The notes: generated by a model not told the origin, from the sequence alone. Shown: positions 23,792 to 34,022, counted from the stretch's first letter. The stretch: DNA of 40,738 bases from Glycomyces algeriensis (GCF_027622855.1 NZ_JAPZVR010000004.1:1-40738); one strand, 5' to 3'. A program made the numbers and translations.

Positions 23792-25591
23792 CTACGTGTA
23801 GCGCAGGCCGTGGCCGAACGCGAAGGCGACCGCGCCGTCCGCTCCTGGCACGTCCACCGGGAGCGTCCCGCTCGGGTCGACCGCGCCGGTCACGACCTTC
23901 GCCAGAGCCCCAAGGGAAGCGGCCGTGTACGAGTAGGTCGCCAGGCTCGCGTTGACCGCGCCGACGTGCGCGGCGTCGTACGGGGTGCCGACCGCGGCGT
24001 GCACGACCGGGACGCCGGTCTTCAGCAGTTCGGCCACCAGGTCCGCCTGCGCCCCACCGGCTTCCGCACCGAAGGTCGTGACGATCACGAGGTCGCGGCC
24101 CGCGGCGGCGGTGACGGCGGCCTTGACCTGCTCCGCGCTCGGCTCCTCACCGGTGACGAGCGCTTCCGCTTGCAGCCCTTCGGCATTCAGGGATTCGGTC
24201 AGGCGCGCGGTGGTGTTCTCGCCCCAGCCGGTGACCAGAACGCTGCCACCCGCGAACGGCAGGGTGCCGTCGTTGGCGAGCAGCGTGATCGAGCGGTCGG
24301 CGATGTCGGCGGCCACCTGCCGGTGCTCGTCCGAGCCGACCACGTCAGTACCGGCGGGGTCGGTCGCGGGCTCGGCGATGATCCCGCGGGCGACCTTGAG
24401 CGCGAGCAGGCGCCGCACGGAGGCGTCGATGCGCTCCTCGGTCAGCTCCCCCGACTCGACGGCCGCGAGCACCGCCTCGAAGGCCAGCTGGAAGTCCGGC
24501 GGCATGAGCAGGAGGTCGACCCCGGCCTGCAGGGCCATCACCGGCACCCGCTCGTCGCCGAACTCGGCCCGGACCCCCTCCATCTCGAGGGAGTCGGTGA
24601 CGACCACGCCTTCGAAGCCGAGCCGCTCGCGCAGCAGCCCGGTGAGGATCGGCGCCGAGAGCGTCGCGGGTTTGAGCGAGTCGTCGAGCGCCGGGAACTG
24701 GAGGTGGCCTGACATGACCATGTCGGTCCCGGCCGCGATCGCGGCCGTGAACGGCGGGGCGTCGATCCGCTCCCACTCCTCGGCGGAGTGCGTGATCACG
24801 GGCAGGCCCACGTGGCTGTCCGTGCCGGTGTCCCCGTGCCCGGGGAAGTGCTTGGCGGCGACCGCGACGCCGCCGGCCTGGTAGCCGCCGGCCTGCGCCG
24901 TGGTGAACTCGGCGACGAGCGCCGGGTCCGAGCTGAAGGACCGCACCCCGATCACCGGGTTCCGCGGGTCCACGTTCACGTCCGCGTCCGGCGCGAAGTT
25001 GAGGTTGAGGCCCATCGCGCGCAATTCCGCGCCGGCCGCCTCGGCCGCCCGGCGCGCCGCCTCGGTGTCGCGGGTCGCGCCAAGGGGCATCGCCCCGGGG
25101 AACTGCGTGGCGGGCTCGCCGATCCGCACGACCGAGCCGTACTCCTGGTCGGTGGCGATGAGCAGGGGGATCTCGGAGGCCTCCTGGAGGCCGTTCGAGA
25201 GCGCCGCGACCTGGGCGGGGTCCGACAGTCCGTTGGACCAGTCGAAATAGATGATCCCGCCGGGCTTGAAGGCGGCGATGAACGCCGCGCCGTTGGCCGC
25301 GCCGAGCCGCTCCATGTTCGAGGCCACCGCGTCCGACTGGCCGGTGTCGGCCGACTCGCCGTGCACGTAGACCATGAACAACTGCCCGACCTTGTCCTCC
25401 AGGGACATCCCGGCCAGCTGCGACTCGACCCAGTCCGGGGTCGGCGCCGCCGCCTCGTCCCCCGCGGGCTCCTCCTCGTCGCCTCGCCGGGCCGCGGCCT
25501 CGGCGATCACGGCGCCGCCGCCGATGACCGCGAAGGCCCCGGCGACGCTCGAGACGAGCACGGTCTTGCGGGAGAGCTTCGGGGAAGGCAC
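23792..25591 (-). CDS. membrane-anchored GH3 beta-N-acetylhexosaminidase, NagZ-like (599 aa)
   Basis: Removes terminal beta-GlcNAc from muropeptides or chitooligosaccharides. The start taken is a GTG (25589-25591), opening with PSPKLSRKTVLVSSVAGAFA, a single N-terminal membrane anchor or uncleaved signal, followed by an acidic linker (RRGDEEEPAGDEA). The NagZ-type barrel follows: KHFPGHGDTGTDSHVGLPV at about residue 240, which holds the loop Asp-His pair used as acid/base by this subfamily, and VVTDSLEMEGV, where Asp is the catalytic nucleophile. A second alpha/beta domain continues to the C-terminus (ITLLANDGTLPFAGGSVLV). This two-domain form matches Gram-positive NagZ enzymes. It lies downstream of the rplR terminator and is not part of the ribosomal operon. 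Confidence 0.9.
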   Translation of the reverse strand: MPSPKLSRKTVLVSSVAGAFAVIGGGAVIAEAAARRGDEEEPAGDEAAAPTPDWVESQLAGMSLEDKVGQLFMVYVHGESADTGQSDAVASNMERLGAANGAAFIAAFKPGGIIYFDWSNGLSDPAQVAALSNGLQEASEIPLLIATDQEYGSVVRIGEPATQFPGAMPLGATRDTEAARRAAEAAGAELRAMGLNLNFAPDADVNVDPRNPVIGVRSFSSDPALVAEFTTAQAGGYQAGGVAVAAKHFPGHGDTGTDSHVGLPVITHSAEEWERIDAPPFTAAIAAGTDMVMSGHLQFPALDDSLKPATLSAPILTGLLRERLGFEGVVVTDSLEMEGVRAEFGDERVPVMALQAGVDLLLMPPDFQLAFEAVLAAVESGELTEERIDASVRRLLALKVARGIIAEPATDPAGTDVVGSDEHRQVAADIADRSITLLANDGTLPFAGGSVLVTGWGENTTARLTESLNAEGLQAEALVTGEEPSAEQVKAAVTAAAGRDLVIVTTFGAEAGGAQADLVAELLKTGVPVVHAAVGTPYDAAHVGAVNASLATYSYTAASLGALAKVVTGAVDPSGTLPVDVPGADGAVAFAFGHGLRYT

Positions 25592-25672
25592 CCGCCCATC
25601 CTGGCCCAGACCCGCGCCCGGCGCCACCGCGACCCGCGGCGGGCCCGACGCAAATCACACCGAACACGACGA

Positions 25673-25706
25673 AAGCCGGGAAGGAGCATCAGCTCCTCCC
25701 CGGCTT
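25673..25706 (-). terminator. Rho-independent terminator after rplR
   Basis: Arms 25673-25686 and 25693-25706 pair with one mismatch (AAGCCGGG and CCCCGGCTT as outer ends, six-base loop). On the minus strand the stem ends in CTTTCG, a short T run. It sits 19 bp after the rplR stop and marks the end of the ribosomal series. Confidence 0.75.
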
Positions 25707-25724
25707 CGAAACCGTTCCGAAGTC

Positions 25725-26120
25725 CTAGAACTTCAGGCCGTTGTCACGGGCGGCGTCGGCCAGGGCCGCAACGCGGCCGTGGTACTTGACGCCACCGCGG
25801 TCGAACACGACCGCTTCGACGCCGGCTTCCTTGGCGCGCTCGGCGACCAGCTTGCCGACTTCCTTGGCCTTAGCGGTCTTGTCGCCCTCGAACGCACGGA
25901 GGCCGGCTTCCACCGTCGACGCGGCGGCCAGCGTGCGGCCGGTGACGTCGTCGATGACCTGGGCCACGATGTGCTTCGAGGACCGGAAGACCGCGAGGCG
26001 CGGCTGAGCGGCCGTACCCGTGATCTTCTTGCGGCCACGGAAGTGACGGCGGTTCTTGCCGATCCGGCGACGCTCCGAGATGGTCCCGGAGGGGCGGCGG
26101 TTTTCGAGTTTGCTCGCCAT
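25725..26120 (-). CDS. rplR: 50S ribosomal protein L18 (131 aa)
   Basis: Binds 5S rRNA with L5 and seats it in the central protuberance. [19 protein letters not shown] and [19 protein letters not shown] are standard L18 signatures, and the length is normal. Its ATG overlaps the rplF stop as TAATG, so the two are translationally coupled. It is the last ribosomal gene of this series; rpsE would be expected next but is absent. Confidence 0.97.
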   Translation of the reverse strand: MASKLENRRPSGTISERRRIGKNRRHFRGRKKITGTAAQPRLAVFRSSKHIVAQVIDDVTGRTLAAASTVEAGLRAFEGDKTAKAKEVGKLVAERAKEAGVEAVVFDRGGVKYHGRVAALADAARDNGLKF

Positions 26121-26659
26121 TACTTACCAGCCTTTCCGGCCTTGCGGCGGATGCGCTCGTCGACGTACTTGACGCCCTTGCCCTTGTAGGGCTCCGGCGG
26201 ACGCAGACGGCGGATGTTCGCCGCGACCTGGCCGACGAGCTGCTTGTCGATGCCCTCGACGTGCAGCAGGGTCGGCTTTTCGACCTTGAACGAGATGCCT
26301 TCCGGCGCGTCGACCTGGATGGTGTGGGAGAAGCCGAGGCTCATCTCCACGCCCTTGCCCTTGGCGACGGCCCGGTAACCGGTGCCGTTGATCTCGAGGG
26401 ACTTCTTGTAGCCCTCCGAGACGCCGACGACCATGTTGTTGACGAGGCTGCGGGCCAGGCCGTGCAGGGCCCGGGACTTGCGCTCGTCGTTCGGACGGGT
26501 GACCGCGAAGGTCCCGTCCTCTTCCTTCTCGATGGCGATCGGCTCGGGCAGCTCAGTGCTGAGCTGGCCCTTGGGGCCCTTCACGGTCACCGTCGCGCCA
26601 TCGATCTTGAGCTCGACGCCGGAGGGCACCAGAATCGGCTGCTTCCCAATGCGGGACAT
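26120..26659 (-). CDS. rplF: 50S ribosomal protein L6 (179 aa)
   Basis: Sits near the factor-binding site at the base of the L7/L12 stalk and contacts 23S r[23 protein letters not shown] starts the protein, and the C-terminal [19 protein letters not shown] is the conserved L6 signature. Start ATG with GAGGG close upstream, 15 bp after the rpsH stop. Confidence 0.97.
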   Translation of the reverse strand: MSRIGKQPILVPSGVELKIDGATVTVKGPKGQLSTELPEPIAIEKEEDGTFAVTRPNDERKSRALHGLARSLVNNMVVGVSEGYKKSLEINGTGYRAVAKGKGVEMSLGFSHTIQVDAPEGISFKVEKPTLLHVEGIDKQLVGQVAANIRRLRPPEPYKGKGVKYVDERIRRKAGKAGK

Positions 26660-26674
26660 GCTTATACCCTCCTG

Positions 26675-27082
26675 CTACCAGACGTAGGCGATGACTTCGC
26701 CGCCAACGCCGCGCTTGCGAGCCTGGCGGTCCGTCAGCAGGCCCTGGGACGTGGACACGATGGCCACACCCAGACCGCCGAGGACGCGCGGAAGCTCAGT
26801 GGACTTGGCGTAGACCCGCAGGCCCGGCTTGGAGACGCGGCGCAGGCCCGCAAGGGACCGCTCGCGGCGCTCGCCGAACTTCAGGTCGATCACCAAGGTC
26901 TTGCCGACTTTGCCCTCTTCAGGGTCCACGACCTTCCACTCGGCGATGTAGCCCTCCTGCTTGAGGACCTCCGCGATGGAGGCCTTCATCTTGGAGTGCG
27001 GCATCTTGAGCTCGTCGTGGTACGCCTGGTTGGCGTTACGCAGACGGGTCAGCATGTCTGCGATCGGGTCGGTCATTGTCAT
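26675..27082 (-). CDS. rpsH: 30S ribosomal protein S8 (135 aa)
   Basis: Primary 16S rRNA binder of the platform; in other bacteria it also represses the spc operon. [20 protein letters not shown] and the C-terminal [20 protein letters not shown] are diagnostic. Two near starts exist, ATG at 27082 and ATG at 27076. Separated from rpsN by an 85 bp gap with a hairpin, the widest gap inside this part of the operon. Confidence 0.97.
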   Translation of the reverse strand: MTMTDPIADMLTRLRNANQAYHDELKMPHSKMKASIAEVLKQEGYIAEWKVVDPEEGKVGKTLVIDLKFGERRERSLAGLRRVSKPGLRVYAKSTELPRVLGGLGVAIVSTSQGLLTDRQARKRGVGGEVIAYVW

Positions 27083-27111
27083 TAGCGTTGTTTACCTTTC
27101 TCACTCCGGTT

Positions 27112-27136
27112 CCCCGCCTTATGGAGACTGGCGGGG
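27112..27136. promoter_or_regulatory. hairpin between rpsN and rpsH
   Basis: CCCCGCC (27112-27118) pairs with GGCGGGG (27130-27136) across an 11-base loop. The position, between rpsN and rpsH, suits a processing site, attenuator, or S8-responsive element. No T run follows, so full termination is unlikely. Confidence 0.4.
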
Positions 27137-27167
27137 CCTGTAGCGATCGGAGCTATGGGCCCTGGAG

Positions 27168-27353
27168 TTACCAGGAAGCCTTGTGGACGCCCGGGAGTTC
27201 ACCCGCGTGGGCCATGTCGCGCACGCAGACGCGGCACAGGCCGAACTTGCGGTAGACGGCCTTCGGCCGGCCGCACTTCTGGCAGCGGGTGTAGGCGCGC
27301 ACGGCGAACTTCGGCTTCCGCTTGGCCTTCGCGATGAGGGCTTTCTTAGCCAT
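27168..27353 (-). CDS. rpsN: 30S ribosomal protein S14, zinc-binding type (61 aa)
   Basis: Short S14 of the C+ (type Z) form: CQKCGRP and CRVCVRD give two CxxC pairs that bind zinc. It belongs to the 30S head. Its ATG overlaps the rplE stop by 8 bases. Many actinobacteria also keep a longer zinc-free S14 under Zur control elsewhere; none is seen here. Confidence 0.97.
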   Translation of the reverse strand: MAKKALIAKAKRKPKFAVRAYTRCQKCGRPKAVYRKFGLCRVCVRDMAHAGELPGVHKASW

Positions 27354-27921
27354 TGTCGTTCTCCTTGAACGGGAAGCCGAGCAGCTTCAGGAACGCCCGG
27401 CCTTCGTCGTCGGTCTTCGCGGTGGTCACCAGCGTGATGTCCATACCGCGAACCCGGTCGATCTTGTCCTGGTCGATCTCGGGGAACACGCTCTGCTCGG
27501 TGAGACCGAAGGTGTAGTTCCCGTTGCCGTCGAACTGCTGGTCCGAGAGACCGCGGAAGTCGCGGATGCGCGGCAGCGCGATCGCCAGAAGGCGGTCGAG
27601 GAACTCCCACATGCGGTCGCCGCGAAGGGTCACCTTCGCGCCGATCGCCTGGCCCTCGCGCAGCTTGAACTGCGCGATCGACTTCTTGGCCCGACGGACG
27701 AGGGGCTTCTGACCGGTGATGGTGGTCAGGTCCTCCAGCGCGCCGTTGATGAGCTTCGAGTCGCGAGCGGCCTCGCCGACACCCATGTTGACCACGATCT
27801 TCGTCAGACCGGGGATCTGGTGGATGTTGGTGTACTTGAACTGGTCCTGCAGCGCGGGCCTGATGTCGGAGCGGTAAGTCTCCTTCAGGCGCGGCTGGAC
27901 CTTCTCTGCAACGTCAGTCAT
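27346..27921 (-). CDS. rplE: 50S ribosomal protein L5 (191 aa)
   Basis: 5S rRNA binder of the central protuberance, contacting P-site t[23 protein letters not shown] and [20 protein letters not shown] are conserved L5 blocks. The start overlaps the rplX stop as TAATG. Confidence 0.97.
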   Translation of the reverse strand: MTDVAEKVQPRLKETYRSDIRPALQDQFKYTNIHQIPGLTKIVVNMGVGEAARDSKLINGALEDLTTITGQKPLVRRAKKSIAQFKLREGQAIGAKVTLRGDRMWEFLDRLLAIALPRIRDFRGLSDQQFDGNGNYTFGLTEQSVFPEIDQDKIDRVRGMDITLVTTAKTDDEGRAFLKLLGFPFKENDNG

Positions 27922-28235
27922 TACAGGTCCTTACCCGTCCGCTTCGAAACGCGGACCTTGCGGCCGTCGTCGCCGAACCGGTAACCCACGCGAGTGGGCT
28001 GGTTGTCGGCGTCCAGAACCTGCACGTTCGAGATGTGGATCGCGGCTTCCTGCACCACGATGCCACCGGTCTTCGAACCGCGGGCGGTCTGTCCGGCCTT
28101 GGTGTGCTTGGTGATGCGGTTGACGCCCTCGACGAGCACGCGCTCGCGGTCGGGGTACGACTCCAGCACCAGTCCCTCGGCACCCTTGTCCTTGCCAGCG
28201 ATGACGCGGACTCGGTCGCCCTTCTTGATCTTCAT
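27921..28235 (-). CDS. rplX: 50S ribosomal protein L24 (104 aa)
   Basis: Assembly initiator protein of the 50S subunit. It has an N-terminal KOW motif ([18 protein letters not shown]). Length is standard. Follows rplN after 3 bp; ends overlapping rplE. Confidence 0.97.
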   Translation of the reverse strand: MKIKKGDRVRVIAGKDKGAEGLVLESYPDRERVLVEGVNRITKHTKAGQTARGSKTGGIVVQEAAIHISNVQVLDADNQPTRVGYRFGDDGRKVRVSKRTGKDL

Positions 28236-28238
28236 CTC

Positions 28239-28604
28239 TTACAGCACCTCCGGTGCGAGGGAGATGATCTTCATGAACTGCTTGTCGCGCAGTTCGCGGG
28301 CGACCGGCCCGAAGATACGGGTCCCTCGCGGTTCGCCGTCCTTGACGAGGACGGCGGCGTTCTCGTCGAACTTGATGTACGTGCCGTCGGGACGGCGCGT
28401 CTCCTTGACCGTGCGAACGATGACGGCCTTGACGACGTCACCCTTCTTCACCCCGGCTCCGGGGTTGGCGTCCTTGACGGTCGCCACGATCGTGTCGCCG
28501 ATACCGGCGTAGCGTCGGCCGGAGCCGCCGAGAACACGGATGCACAGGATCTCCCGCGCACCGGTGTTGTCGGCGACCTTGAGCCGCGACTCTTGCTGAA
28601 TCAC
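28239..28604 (-). CDS. rplN: 50S ribosomal protein L14 (121 aa)
   Basis: Intersubunit bridge protein and target of the silencing factor RsfS. The sequence starts with a GTG-coded Met, then [32 protein letters not shown] is diagnostic. 12 bp after rpsQ. Very conserved, no anomalies. Confidence 0.97.
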   Translation of the reverse strand: MIQQESRLKVADNTGAREILCIRVLGGSGRRYAGIGDTIVATVKDANPGAGVKKGDVVKAVIVRTVKETRRPDGTYIKFDENAAVLVKDGEPRGTRIFGPVARELRDKQFMKIISLAPEVL

Positions 28605-28616
28605 GTCCCGATCCCC

Positions 28617-28886
28617 CTACTTCGCCTTCTCGAGGATCTCGACGATGCGCCAACGCTTGGTCTTCGACAGCGGACGGGTCTCCATGATGGTGACGCGGTC
28701 GCCGATGCCGGCCTCGTTGTTCTCGTCGTGAGCCTTGTACTTCTTGTTGGACCTGATGACCTTGCCGTACAGCGGGTGCTTCTTGCGGTCTTCGACCTCG
28801 ACGACAGCGGTCTTGTCCATCTTGTCGCCGGTCACGAAGCCCTCAAGGACCTTGCGCCGACCGCGAGTCTGAGTTTCCTCGCTCAC
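28617..28886 (-). CDS. rpsQ: 30S ribosomal protein S17 (89 aa)
   Basis: Primary 16S rRNA binder of the body. [20 protein letters not shown] and [18 protein letters not shown] are family signatures. GTG start overlapping the rpmC stop as GTGA. Confidence 0.97.
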   Translation of the reverse strand: MSEETQTRGRRKVLEGFVTGDKMDKTAVVEVEDRKKHPLYGKVIRSNKKYKAHDENNEAGIGDRVTIMETRPLSKTKRWRIVEILEKAK

Positions 28887-29116
28887 TTCTCAACCTCCTC
28901 CGGCGCGGCGCTGAGGCCCAACCGGCGCTCGTTCATCACGGTGTAGATCCGCGCGATCTCCTTGCGGACCAGACCGAGCTCGTGGTTGTTCTCCAGCTGG
29001 CCCGTAGCGTTACGGACCCGCAGGTTGAACAGCTCTTCCTTCTTCTCCACGAGCTTCGCCTGGAGTTCCTTGTCGTTGAGCTCGCGCAGCTCACCGGTGT
29101 CGATACCAGTAGCCAT
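28883..29116 (-). CDS. rpmC: 50S ribosomal protein L29 (77 aa)
   Basis: Helical hairpin protein beside the peptide exit tunnel, part of the docking site for trigger factor and [23 protein letters not shown] and [19 protein letters not shown] are diagnostic. It follows rplP after 2 bp and overlaps rpsQ. Confidence 0.96.
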   Translation of the reverse strand: MATGIDTGELRELNDKELQAKLVEKKEELFNLRVRNATGQLENNHELGLVRKEIARIYTVMNERRLGLSAAPEEVEK

Positions 29117-29118
29117 TG

Positions 29119-29544
29119 CTACTCACCTGCCCCTTCACGAGAGACGATGCGGCACTTCATCGGGAGCTTGTGGATCGCCCGCTGGAGCGCCTCGTGGGCG
29201 ATCTCCTCGGTCGGATACGAGAGCTCGAACATGACGCGGCCCGGCTTGACGTTCGCCACCCAGAACTCGGGTGAACCCTTACCGGAACCCTGACGGGTCT
29301 CGGCGGGCTTCTTCGTGATCGCACGGTCCGGGAAGATCGTGATCCAGACCTTGCCACCACGCTTGATGTGGCGGGTCATGGCGATACGAGCGGACTCGAT
29401 CTGGCGGTTGGTCACATAGCTGTGCTCCAGCGCCTGGATGCCGTACTCGCCGAAGGAGACCTTCGTGCCGCGAGTGGCCTTGCCCTTGCGCTTCGGAGCG
29501 TGAGGCTTCCGGTAACCGCGCGGCGGTTTCCGTGGCATGAGCAT
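29119..29544 (-). CDS. rplP: 50S ribosomal protein L16 (141 aa)
   Basis: Organises the A-site tRNA pocket of the 50S subunit. [20 protein letters not shown] and [20 protein letters not shown] are conserved. The N-terminus ([20 protein letters not shown]) is slightly longer than in Streptomyces (about two residues). 5 bp after rpsC. Confidence 0.97.
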   Translation of the reverse strand: MLMPRKPPRGYRKPHAPKRKGKATRGTKVSFGEYGIQALEHSYVTNRQIESARIAMTRHIKRGGKVWITIFPDRAITKKPAETRQGSGKGSPEFWVANVKPGRVMFELSYPTEEIAHEALQRAIHKLPMKCRIVSREGAGE

Positions 29545-29549
29545 GTCGC

Positions 29550-30359
29550 TTAGCCCTCCTGCTTCTCAGACTCGGCGGGCGCGGCGGCAGCGGCCTCCGC
29601 AGGCTGAGCGGCGGTGCCGCGGCCACCACGGCCGCGTCCGCCACGGGCGGCGCCGGCTCCGCCGCGGCCACCACGGCCGCCGCGGTCGGGACCGGAGTCC
29701 CGGCGACGCTGCACCTGCTCGGCCTGCTCCTTGAGCGTGGCCTCACCCTTGTAGATCCAGACCTTCACGCCGATGCGGCCGAAGGTCGTGGCGGCCTCGA
29801 ACAGGCCGTAGTCGATGTTCGCGCGCAGCGTGTGCAGAGGGACCTGGCCCTCGCGGTACTGCTCGGAACGGCTCATCTCGGCACCGCCGAGGCGGCCGGA
29901 GCACTGAACCTTGATGCCCTTCACGGTCGGGTTGCGCATGGCCGACTGAATGGCCTTGCGCATCGCGCGACGGAAGTTGACACGGCTGGACAGCTGCTCC
30001 GCGACGCCCTGGGCGACGAGCTGCGCATCGATGTCGGGGTTCTTGACCTCGATGATGTTCAGCTGGACCTGCTTGCCCGTCAGCTTCTCCAGGTTGCCGC
30101 GCAGACGATCGGCCTCGGCGCCTTTGCGGCCGATGACGATGCCCGGGCGGGCGGTGTGGATGTCGACGCGGACCCGCTCGCGGGTGCGTTCGATCTCCAC
30201 CTTGGAGATGCCGGCGCGCTCGAGACCCTTGGTCATGAGCTGGCGGATCTTGACGTCCTCGCCGATGTAGTCGGCGTACTCCTTGTCGGCGTACCAACGC
30301 GAGGTCCAGTCGGCGCTGATGCCGAGGCGGTACCCGTGCGGGTGGATTTTCTGACCCAT
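29550..30359 (-). CDS. rpsC: 30S ribosomal protein S3 (269 aa)
   Basis: Lines the mRNA entry tunnel with S4 and S5. It starts [14 protein letters not shown]; the KH domain ([17 protein letters not shown]) is at about residue 65. The last ~45 residues are an RGGRGG repeat tail followed by an Ala/Glu-rich end, as in other actinobacterial S3 proteins. ATG overlaps the rplV stop (TAATG). Confidence 0.97.
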   Translation of the reverse strand: MGQKIHPHGYRLGISADWTSRWYADKEYADYIGEDVKIRQLMTKGLERAGISKVEIERTRERVRVDIHTARPGIVIGRKGAEADRLRGNLEKLTGKQVQLNIIEVKNPDIDAQLVAQGVAEQLSSRVNFRRAMRKAIQSAMRNPTVKGIKVQCSGRLGGAEMSRSEQYREGQVPLHTLRANIDYGLFEAATTFGRIGVKVWIYKGEATLKEQAEQVQRRRDSGPDRGGRGGRGGAGAARGGRGRGGRGTAAQPAEAAAAAPAESEKQEG

Positions 30360-30823
30360 TAGGCGGTCTCCTCCTTCTCAGCGTTCTCGGACTTCACGTC
30401 AGCCTCGACCGGCTTCGGAGCGGCGGCCTTGGGCCGGCGAACCGAGGGAGCGGCGGACTGCTTGGCCTGGACCGACTCGACCACCACGGTGATGTGGCTG
30501 GTGCGCTTGTTGATCCGGTAGGCGCGACCGTGGGCGCGCGGGCGGTACCGACGCATGGTCGGGCCCTCGTCGACCTTGATCTCGGACACCAGAAGCGATT
30601 CCGGGTCGAGACCGAGGTTGTTCTCGGCGTTCGCCTGAGCCGACGCGATGACCTTGTACACAATCTCGGCCGCGCTGAAAGGCGCGAACTCGAGAGTCGT
30701 CAAGGCCTCGTCCACGGGCAGACCACGCACGAGGTCGACGACGCGGCGCGCCTTGCGAGGTGCTACGCGGACGTACCGCGCCACCGCGCGCGCCTTCGGA
30801 GCCTCCTGCTCCACTGTTGCCAT
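30359..30823 (-). CDS. rplV: 50S ribosomal protein L22 (154 aa)
   Basis: Its beta-hairpin lines the peptide exit tunnel and affects macrolide action. [20 protein letters not shown] and [20 protein letters not shown] are standard. A C-terminal Ala/Lys/Pro/Glu extension of about 35 residues is typical of actinobacteria. 38 bp after rpsS. Confidence 0.97.
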   Translation of the reverse strand: MATVEQEAPKARAVARYVRVAPRKARRVVDLVRGLPVDEALTTLEFAPFSAAEIVYKVIASAQANAENNLGLDPESLLVSEIKVDEGPTMRRYRPRAHGRAYRINKRTSHITVVVESVQAKQSAAPSVRRPKAAAPKPVEADVKSENAEKEETA

Positions 30824-30861
30824 CGTTTTAAATCCTTCGTTCGTTTCTCATAGCCCGTGGC

Positions 30862-31143
30862 CTAGCGGCGACGGCTCTTCCGGTCGTCCTTCTCGTGCCC
30901 GCGGAACGTGCGGGTGGGAGCGAACTCGCCGAGCTTGTGCCCGACCATGTTCTCCGTGACGTAGACCGGAACGTGCTTGCGACCGTCGTGCACGCCGAAG
31001 GTCAGCCCGATGAAGTCCGGGGTGATCGTCGAACGGCGCGACCACGTCTTGATGACGTTCTTGCTCTTGGTCTCGATCGCAACGTCCACCTTCTTCTGCA
31101 GGTGGTCGTCGATGAACGGGCCCTTCTTGAGGCTGCGAGCCAT
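30862..31143 (-). CDS. rpsS: 30S ribosomal protein S19 (93 aa)
   Basis: Head protein that contacts S13 and the A-site tRNA region. [20 protein letters not shown] and [20 protein letters not shown] are diagnostic. 3 bp after rplB. Confidence 0.98.
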   Translation of the reverse strand: MARSLKKGPFIDDHLQKKVDVAIETKSKNVIKTWSRRSTITPDFIGLTFGVHDGRKHVPVYVTENMVGHKLGEFAPTRTFRGHEKDDRKSRRR

Positions 31144-31146
31144 GGA

Positions 31147-31989
31147 CTACTTCCCTCGCTTCCGGTTGACGTTGCGACGACGGACGATGAGCCGGTCGTT
31201 CGGGTGGTTGCGCTTGCGGGTGCGGCCCTCGGGCTTGCCCTGCGGGTTCACCGGGTGGCGACCACCGGACGTACGGCCTTCACCACCACCGTGCGGGTGG
31301 TCGACCGGGTTCATGACGACACCGCGGACGGTCGGGCGCCAGCCCTTCCAGCGCATGCGGCCGGCCTTGCCCCAGTTGATGTTGCCCTGCTCGGCGTTGC
31401 CGACTTCACCGACGGTGCCGCGGCAGGTGACCTGGACCAGGCGGATCTCACCGGAAGGCATGCGCAGGTGCGCGTACTTGCCTTCACGGGCGAGGAGCTG
31501 GATCGAGGCGCCGGCGGAACGGCCCAGAGCGGCGCCGCCGCCGGGCTTGAGCTCCACCGCGTGGATCGTGGTACCGACCGGAATGTGACGCAGCTCCAGC
31601 GAGTTGCCGGGCTTGATGTCGGCCTCCGGGCCGTTCTCGATCACGTCACCCTGCTTGATGCCCTTGGGGGCCAGGATGTAGCGCTTCTCGCCGTCCGCGT
31701 AGTGCAGCAGCGCGATGTTGGCGGTGCGGTTGGGGTCGTACTCGATGTGAGCGACCTTCGCCGGCACGCCGTCCTTGTCGTGGCGACGGAAGTCGATCAC
31801 GCGGTAACGGCGCTTGTGGCCGCCGCCGCGGTGACGCGTCGAGATCTTGCCCGAGTTGTTGCGCCCGCCGGTCTTGGAGATCGGGCGGAGCAGCGACTTC
31901 TCGGGAGTCGAACGGGTGATCTCGGCGAAGTCGGAGACGCTCGAGCCACGACGCCCGGGCGTCGTCGGCTTGTACTTGCGAATAGCCAT
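31147..31989 (-). CDS. rplB: 50S ribosomal protein L2 (280 aa)
   Basis: Supports the peptidyl-transferase centre and subunit joining. [20 protein letters not shown] and the [14 protein letters not shown] loop, with the His essential for peptidyl transfer, are intact. Normal length. 11 bp after rplW. Confidence 0.98.
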   Translation of the reverse strand: MAIRKYKPTTPGRRGSSVSDFAEITRSTPEKSLLRPISKTGGRNNSGKISTRHRGGGHKRRYRVIDFRRHDKDGVPAKVAHIEYDPNRTANIALLHYADGEKRYILAPKGIKQGDVIENGPEADIKPGNSLELRHIPVGTTIHAVELKPGGGAALGRSAGASIQLLAREGKYAHLRMPSGEIRLVQVTCRGTVGEVGNAEQGNINWGKAGRMRWKGWRPTVRGVVMNPVDHPHGGGEGRTSGGRHPVNPQGKPEGRTRKRNHPNDRLIVRRRNVNRKRGK

Positions 31990-32000
31990 GCTTCTTGCTC

Positions 32001-32315
32001 CTACGAGATCTGTCCGCCGAAGATCTCACCCAGGCGACCGGGGTCGCCTTCCACGGTGACGATCGCGTGCTTGACACTCTTGCGCTGACCCCAGCCGGTG
32101 CGGGTGCGCTTGCGCTTGCCCGACCGGTTCAAGGTGTTGACGCTCTTGACGTCCACGTTGAAGATCTGCTTGATGGCGATCTTGATGTGGCTCTTGTTGG
32201 CGCGCGGGTCGACCTCGAAGGTGTACTTGCCCTCGCCGAGGAGGGTGTAGGTCTTCTCCGAGATGACCGGCTTGATGATGATGTCGCGCGGGTCGGCGAC
32301 GGTCACTTCGCTCAC
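32001..32315 (-). CDS. rplW: 50S ribosomal protein L23 (104 aa)
   Basis: Sits at the tunnel exit and docks SRP and trigger factor. [18 protein letters not shown] and [19 protein letters not shown] are diagnostic. GTG start overlapping the rplD stop as GTGA. Confidence 0.97.
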   Translation of the reverse strand: MSEVTVADPRDIIIKPVISEKTYTLLGEGKYTFEVDPRANKSHIKIAIKQIFNVDVKSVNTLNRSGKRKRTRTGWGQRKSVKHAIVTVEGDPGRLGEIFGGQIS

Positions 32316-32962
32316 GCCGCGACCTCCTGCTCAGTCCGGTCAGCGATGAACGCCTCGATGGCGGCCTCGCTGAACACGATGTCCTCGTTGTTGAGCACGT
32401 CGTAGGTGTTGACCTGGCCCCAGTCGAGCAGGTGCACCTCGGGCAGGTTCCGCAGGCTCAGGGCCGCGGTCTGCTCGTCGCGCGTGAGGACCACCAGGAC
32501 CTTGGAGGACTCGGTGATCGTGGCCAGTGCGGCCTGCGCGGACTTCGTCTTGGGCGACTCGCCCTCGACGAAGGCGTCGATGACGTGCACGTTCTCGCCG
32601 CGCACCCGGTCGGTGAGGGCACCCGCGAGAGCGGCTGCCTTCATCTTCTTGGGGGTCCGCTCGGCGAACGAACGCGGCTGCGGGCCGTGGACGACGCCGC
32701 CGCCGTTGAACTGCGGCGCGCGGATCGAGCCCTGACGGGCGCGACCGGTGCCCTTCTGGCGGTACGGCTTCTTGCCACCACCGCGGACTTCGCCGCGGGT
32801 CTTGGTCTTGGCCGAGCCCGTGCGGGCGGCGGCCAGCTGCGCCGTGACGACCTGGTGCATGAGCGGGATGTTCGGCTCGACGTCGAAGATCGACGCCGGA
32901 AGCGCGATGGTCTTACCCGTCGCCTCACCAGAGGCGTTCTTCACGTTGATTTCGAGGCTCAT
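32312..32962 (-). CDS. rplD: 50S ribosomal protein L4 (216 aa)
   Basis: Its loop lines the exit tunnel (macrolide contact); in E. coli L4 also regulates the S10 operon. [20 protein letters not shown] is the tunnel-loop signature. A longer open frame exists upstream, but [12 protein letters not shown] at 32962, 2 bp after rplC, is the right start. Confidence 0.97.
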   Translation of the reverse strand: MSLEINVKNASGEATGKTIALPASIFDVEPNIPLMHQVVTAQLAAARTGSAKTKTRGEVRGGGKKPYRQKGTGRARQGSIRAPQFNGGGVVHGPQPRSFAERTPKKMKAAALAGALTDRVRGENVHVIDAFVEGESPKTKSAQAALATITESSKVLVVLTRDEQTAALSLRNLPEVHLLDWGQVNTYDVLNNEDIVFSEAAIEAFIADRTEQEVAA

Positions 32963-32964
32963 GG

Positions 32965-33612
32965 TTATGCCACCTGCTTGACTGCCGTGCGGACGAGCAC
33001 CAGGCCGTTCTTCGGCCCGGGGATGGCGCCCACGATGAGCAGCAGACCGCGCTCGGCGTCGACCGCCTGGATGCGCAGGTTCTGCGTCGTGTGTCGGGAG
33101 TGACCCATCCGGCCGGCCATGCGCATGCCCTTGAAGACGCGGCCCGGGGTGGCGCAGCCACCGATCGAACCGGGGGCGCGGTGGACCTTGTGCGCGCCGT
33201 GGCTGGCGGGGAGACCCCCGAAGCCGTGGCGCTTCATCACACCGGCGAAGCCCTTGCCCTTGGTCGTGCCGGTCACGTCCACGAGCTGACCGGTTTCGAA
33301 GATGGTGGCTTCGACGGTCTGTCCGAGGTCGTAGTCGGCGGCGTCCGCAGTGCGCAGTTCGACGAGGTGGCGACGCGGAGCGACGCCTGCCTTCTCGAAG
33401 TGGCCCTGGAGCGGCTTGGTCACGTTCTTGAGTTTGATGTCGCCGAAGCCCAGCTGGACGGCCGCGTAGCCGTCGACGTCGGGCTTGCGAACCTGGGTGA
33501 CCACGTTCGGGCCGGCCTGCACCACAGTGACCGGAACGGCGCGGCCGTTCTCGTCCCAAACCTGGGTCATGCCGAGCTTGGTGCCCAGGATTCCCTTGAT
33601 CTGCCTGTCCAT
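32965..33612 (-). CDS. rplC: 50S ribosomal protein L3 (215 aa)
   Basis: Reaches the peptidyl-transferase centre. It begins [35 protein letters not shown] and [20 protein letters not shown] are standard. 7 bp after rpsJ. No residues suggestive of pleuromutilin or linezolid resistance stood out. Confidence 0.97.
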   Translation of the reverse strand: MDRQIKGILGTKLGMTQVWDENGRAVPVTVVQAGPNVVTQVRKPDVDGYAAVQLGFGDIKLKNVTKPLQGHFEKAGVAPRRHLVELRTADAADYDLGQTVEATIFETGQLVDVTGTTKGKGFAGVMKRHGFGGLPASHGAHKVHRAPGSIGGCATPGRVFKGMRMAGRMGHSRHTTQNLRIQAVDAERGLLLIVGAIPGPKNGLVLVRTAVKQVA

Positions 33613-33619
33613 TGGTCCC

Positions 33620-33928
33620 CTACAGCTTGATCTCGATGTCGACGCCGGCCGGGAGGTCAAGGCGCATCAACGAGTCGACCGTCTTCGGGGTCGGGTCGAG
33701 AATGTCGATGAGGCGCTTGTGCGTGCGCATCTCGAAGTGCTCGCGCGAGTCCTTGTACTTGTGCGGCGACCGGATCACGCAGAAGCGGTTGATCTCAGTC
33801 GGCAGCGGCACCGGCCCGGAGATGGCAGCACCGGTACGGGTGACCGTCTCCACGATCTTGCGGGCCGAGGAGTCCACGACCTCGTGGTCGTAGGCTTTCA
33901 GCCTAATGCGGATCTTCTGTCCCGCCAT
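33620..33928 (-). CDS. rpsJ: 30S ribosomal protein S10 (102 aa)
   Basis: 30S head protein and NusE, the partner of NusB in antitermination. [20 protein letters not shown] and [20 protein letters not shown] are diagnostic. First gene of the S10 operon, with a ~240-base leader from the candidate promoter at 34175-34204. Confidence 0.98.
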   Translation of the reverse strand: MAGQKIRIRLKAYDHEVVDSSARKIVETVTRTGAAISGPVPLPTEINRFCVIRSPHKYKDSREHFEMRTHKRLIDILDPTPKTVDSLMRLDLPAGVDIEIKL

Positions 33929-34004
33929 GATTCCTAACCTAACGTAAATTGGCTGTTCAGACCGCTCCACGCGGTCGGGCGTGTCGCGAGTTTCAGATTG
34001 ACCT

Positions 34005-34022
34005 GGGGCACAGTTGTGCCCC
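34005..34022. promoter_or_regulatory. perfect dyad in the S10 operon leader
   Basis: GGGGCACA (34005-34012), two bases, then TGTGCCCC (34015-34022). As RNA it could be only a tight stem, which is awkward with a two-base loop; as DNA it is an operator-like palindrome. Function unknown. Confidence 0.45.
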
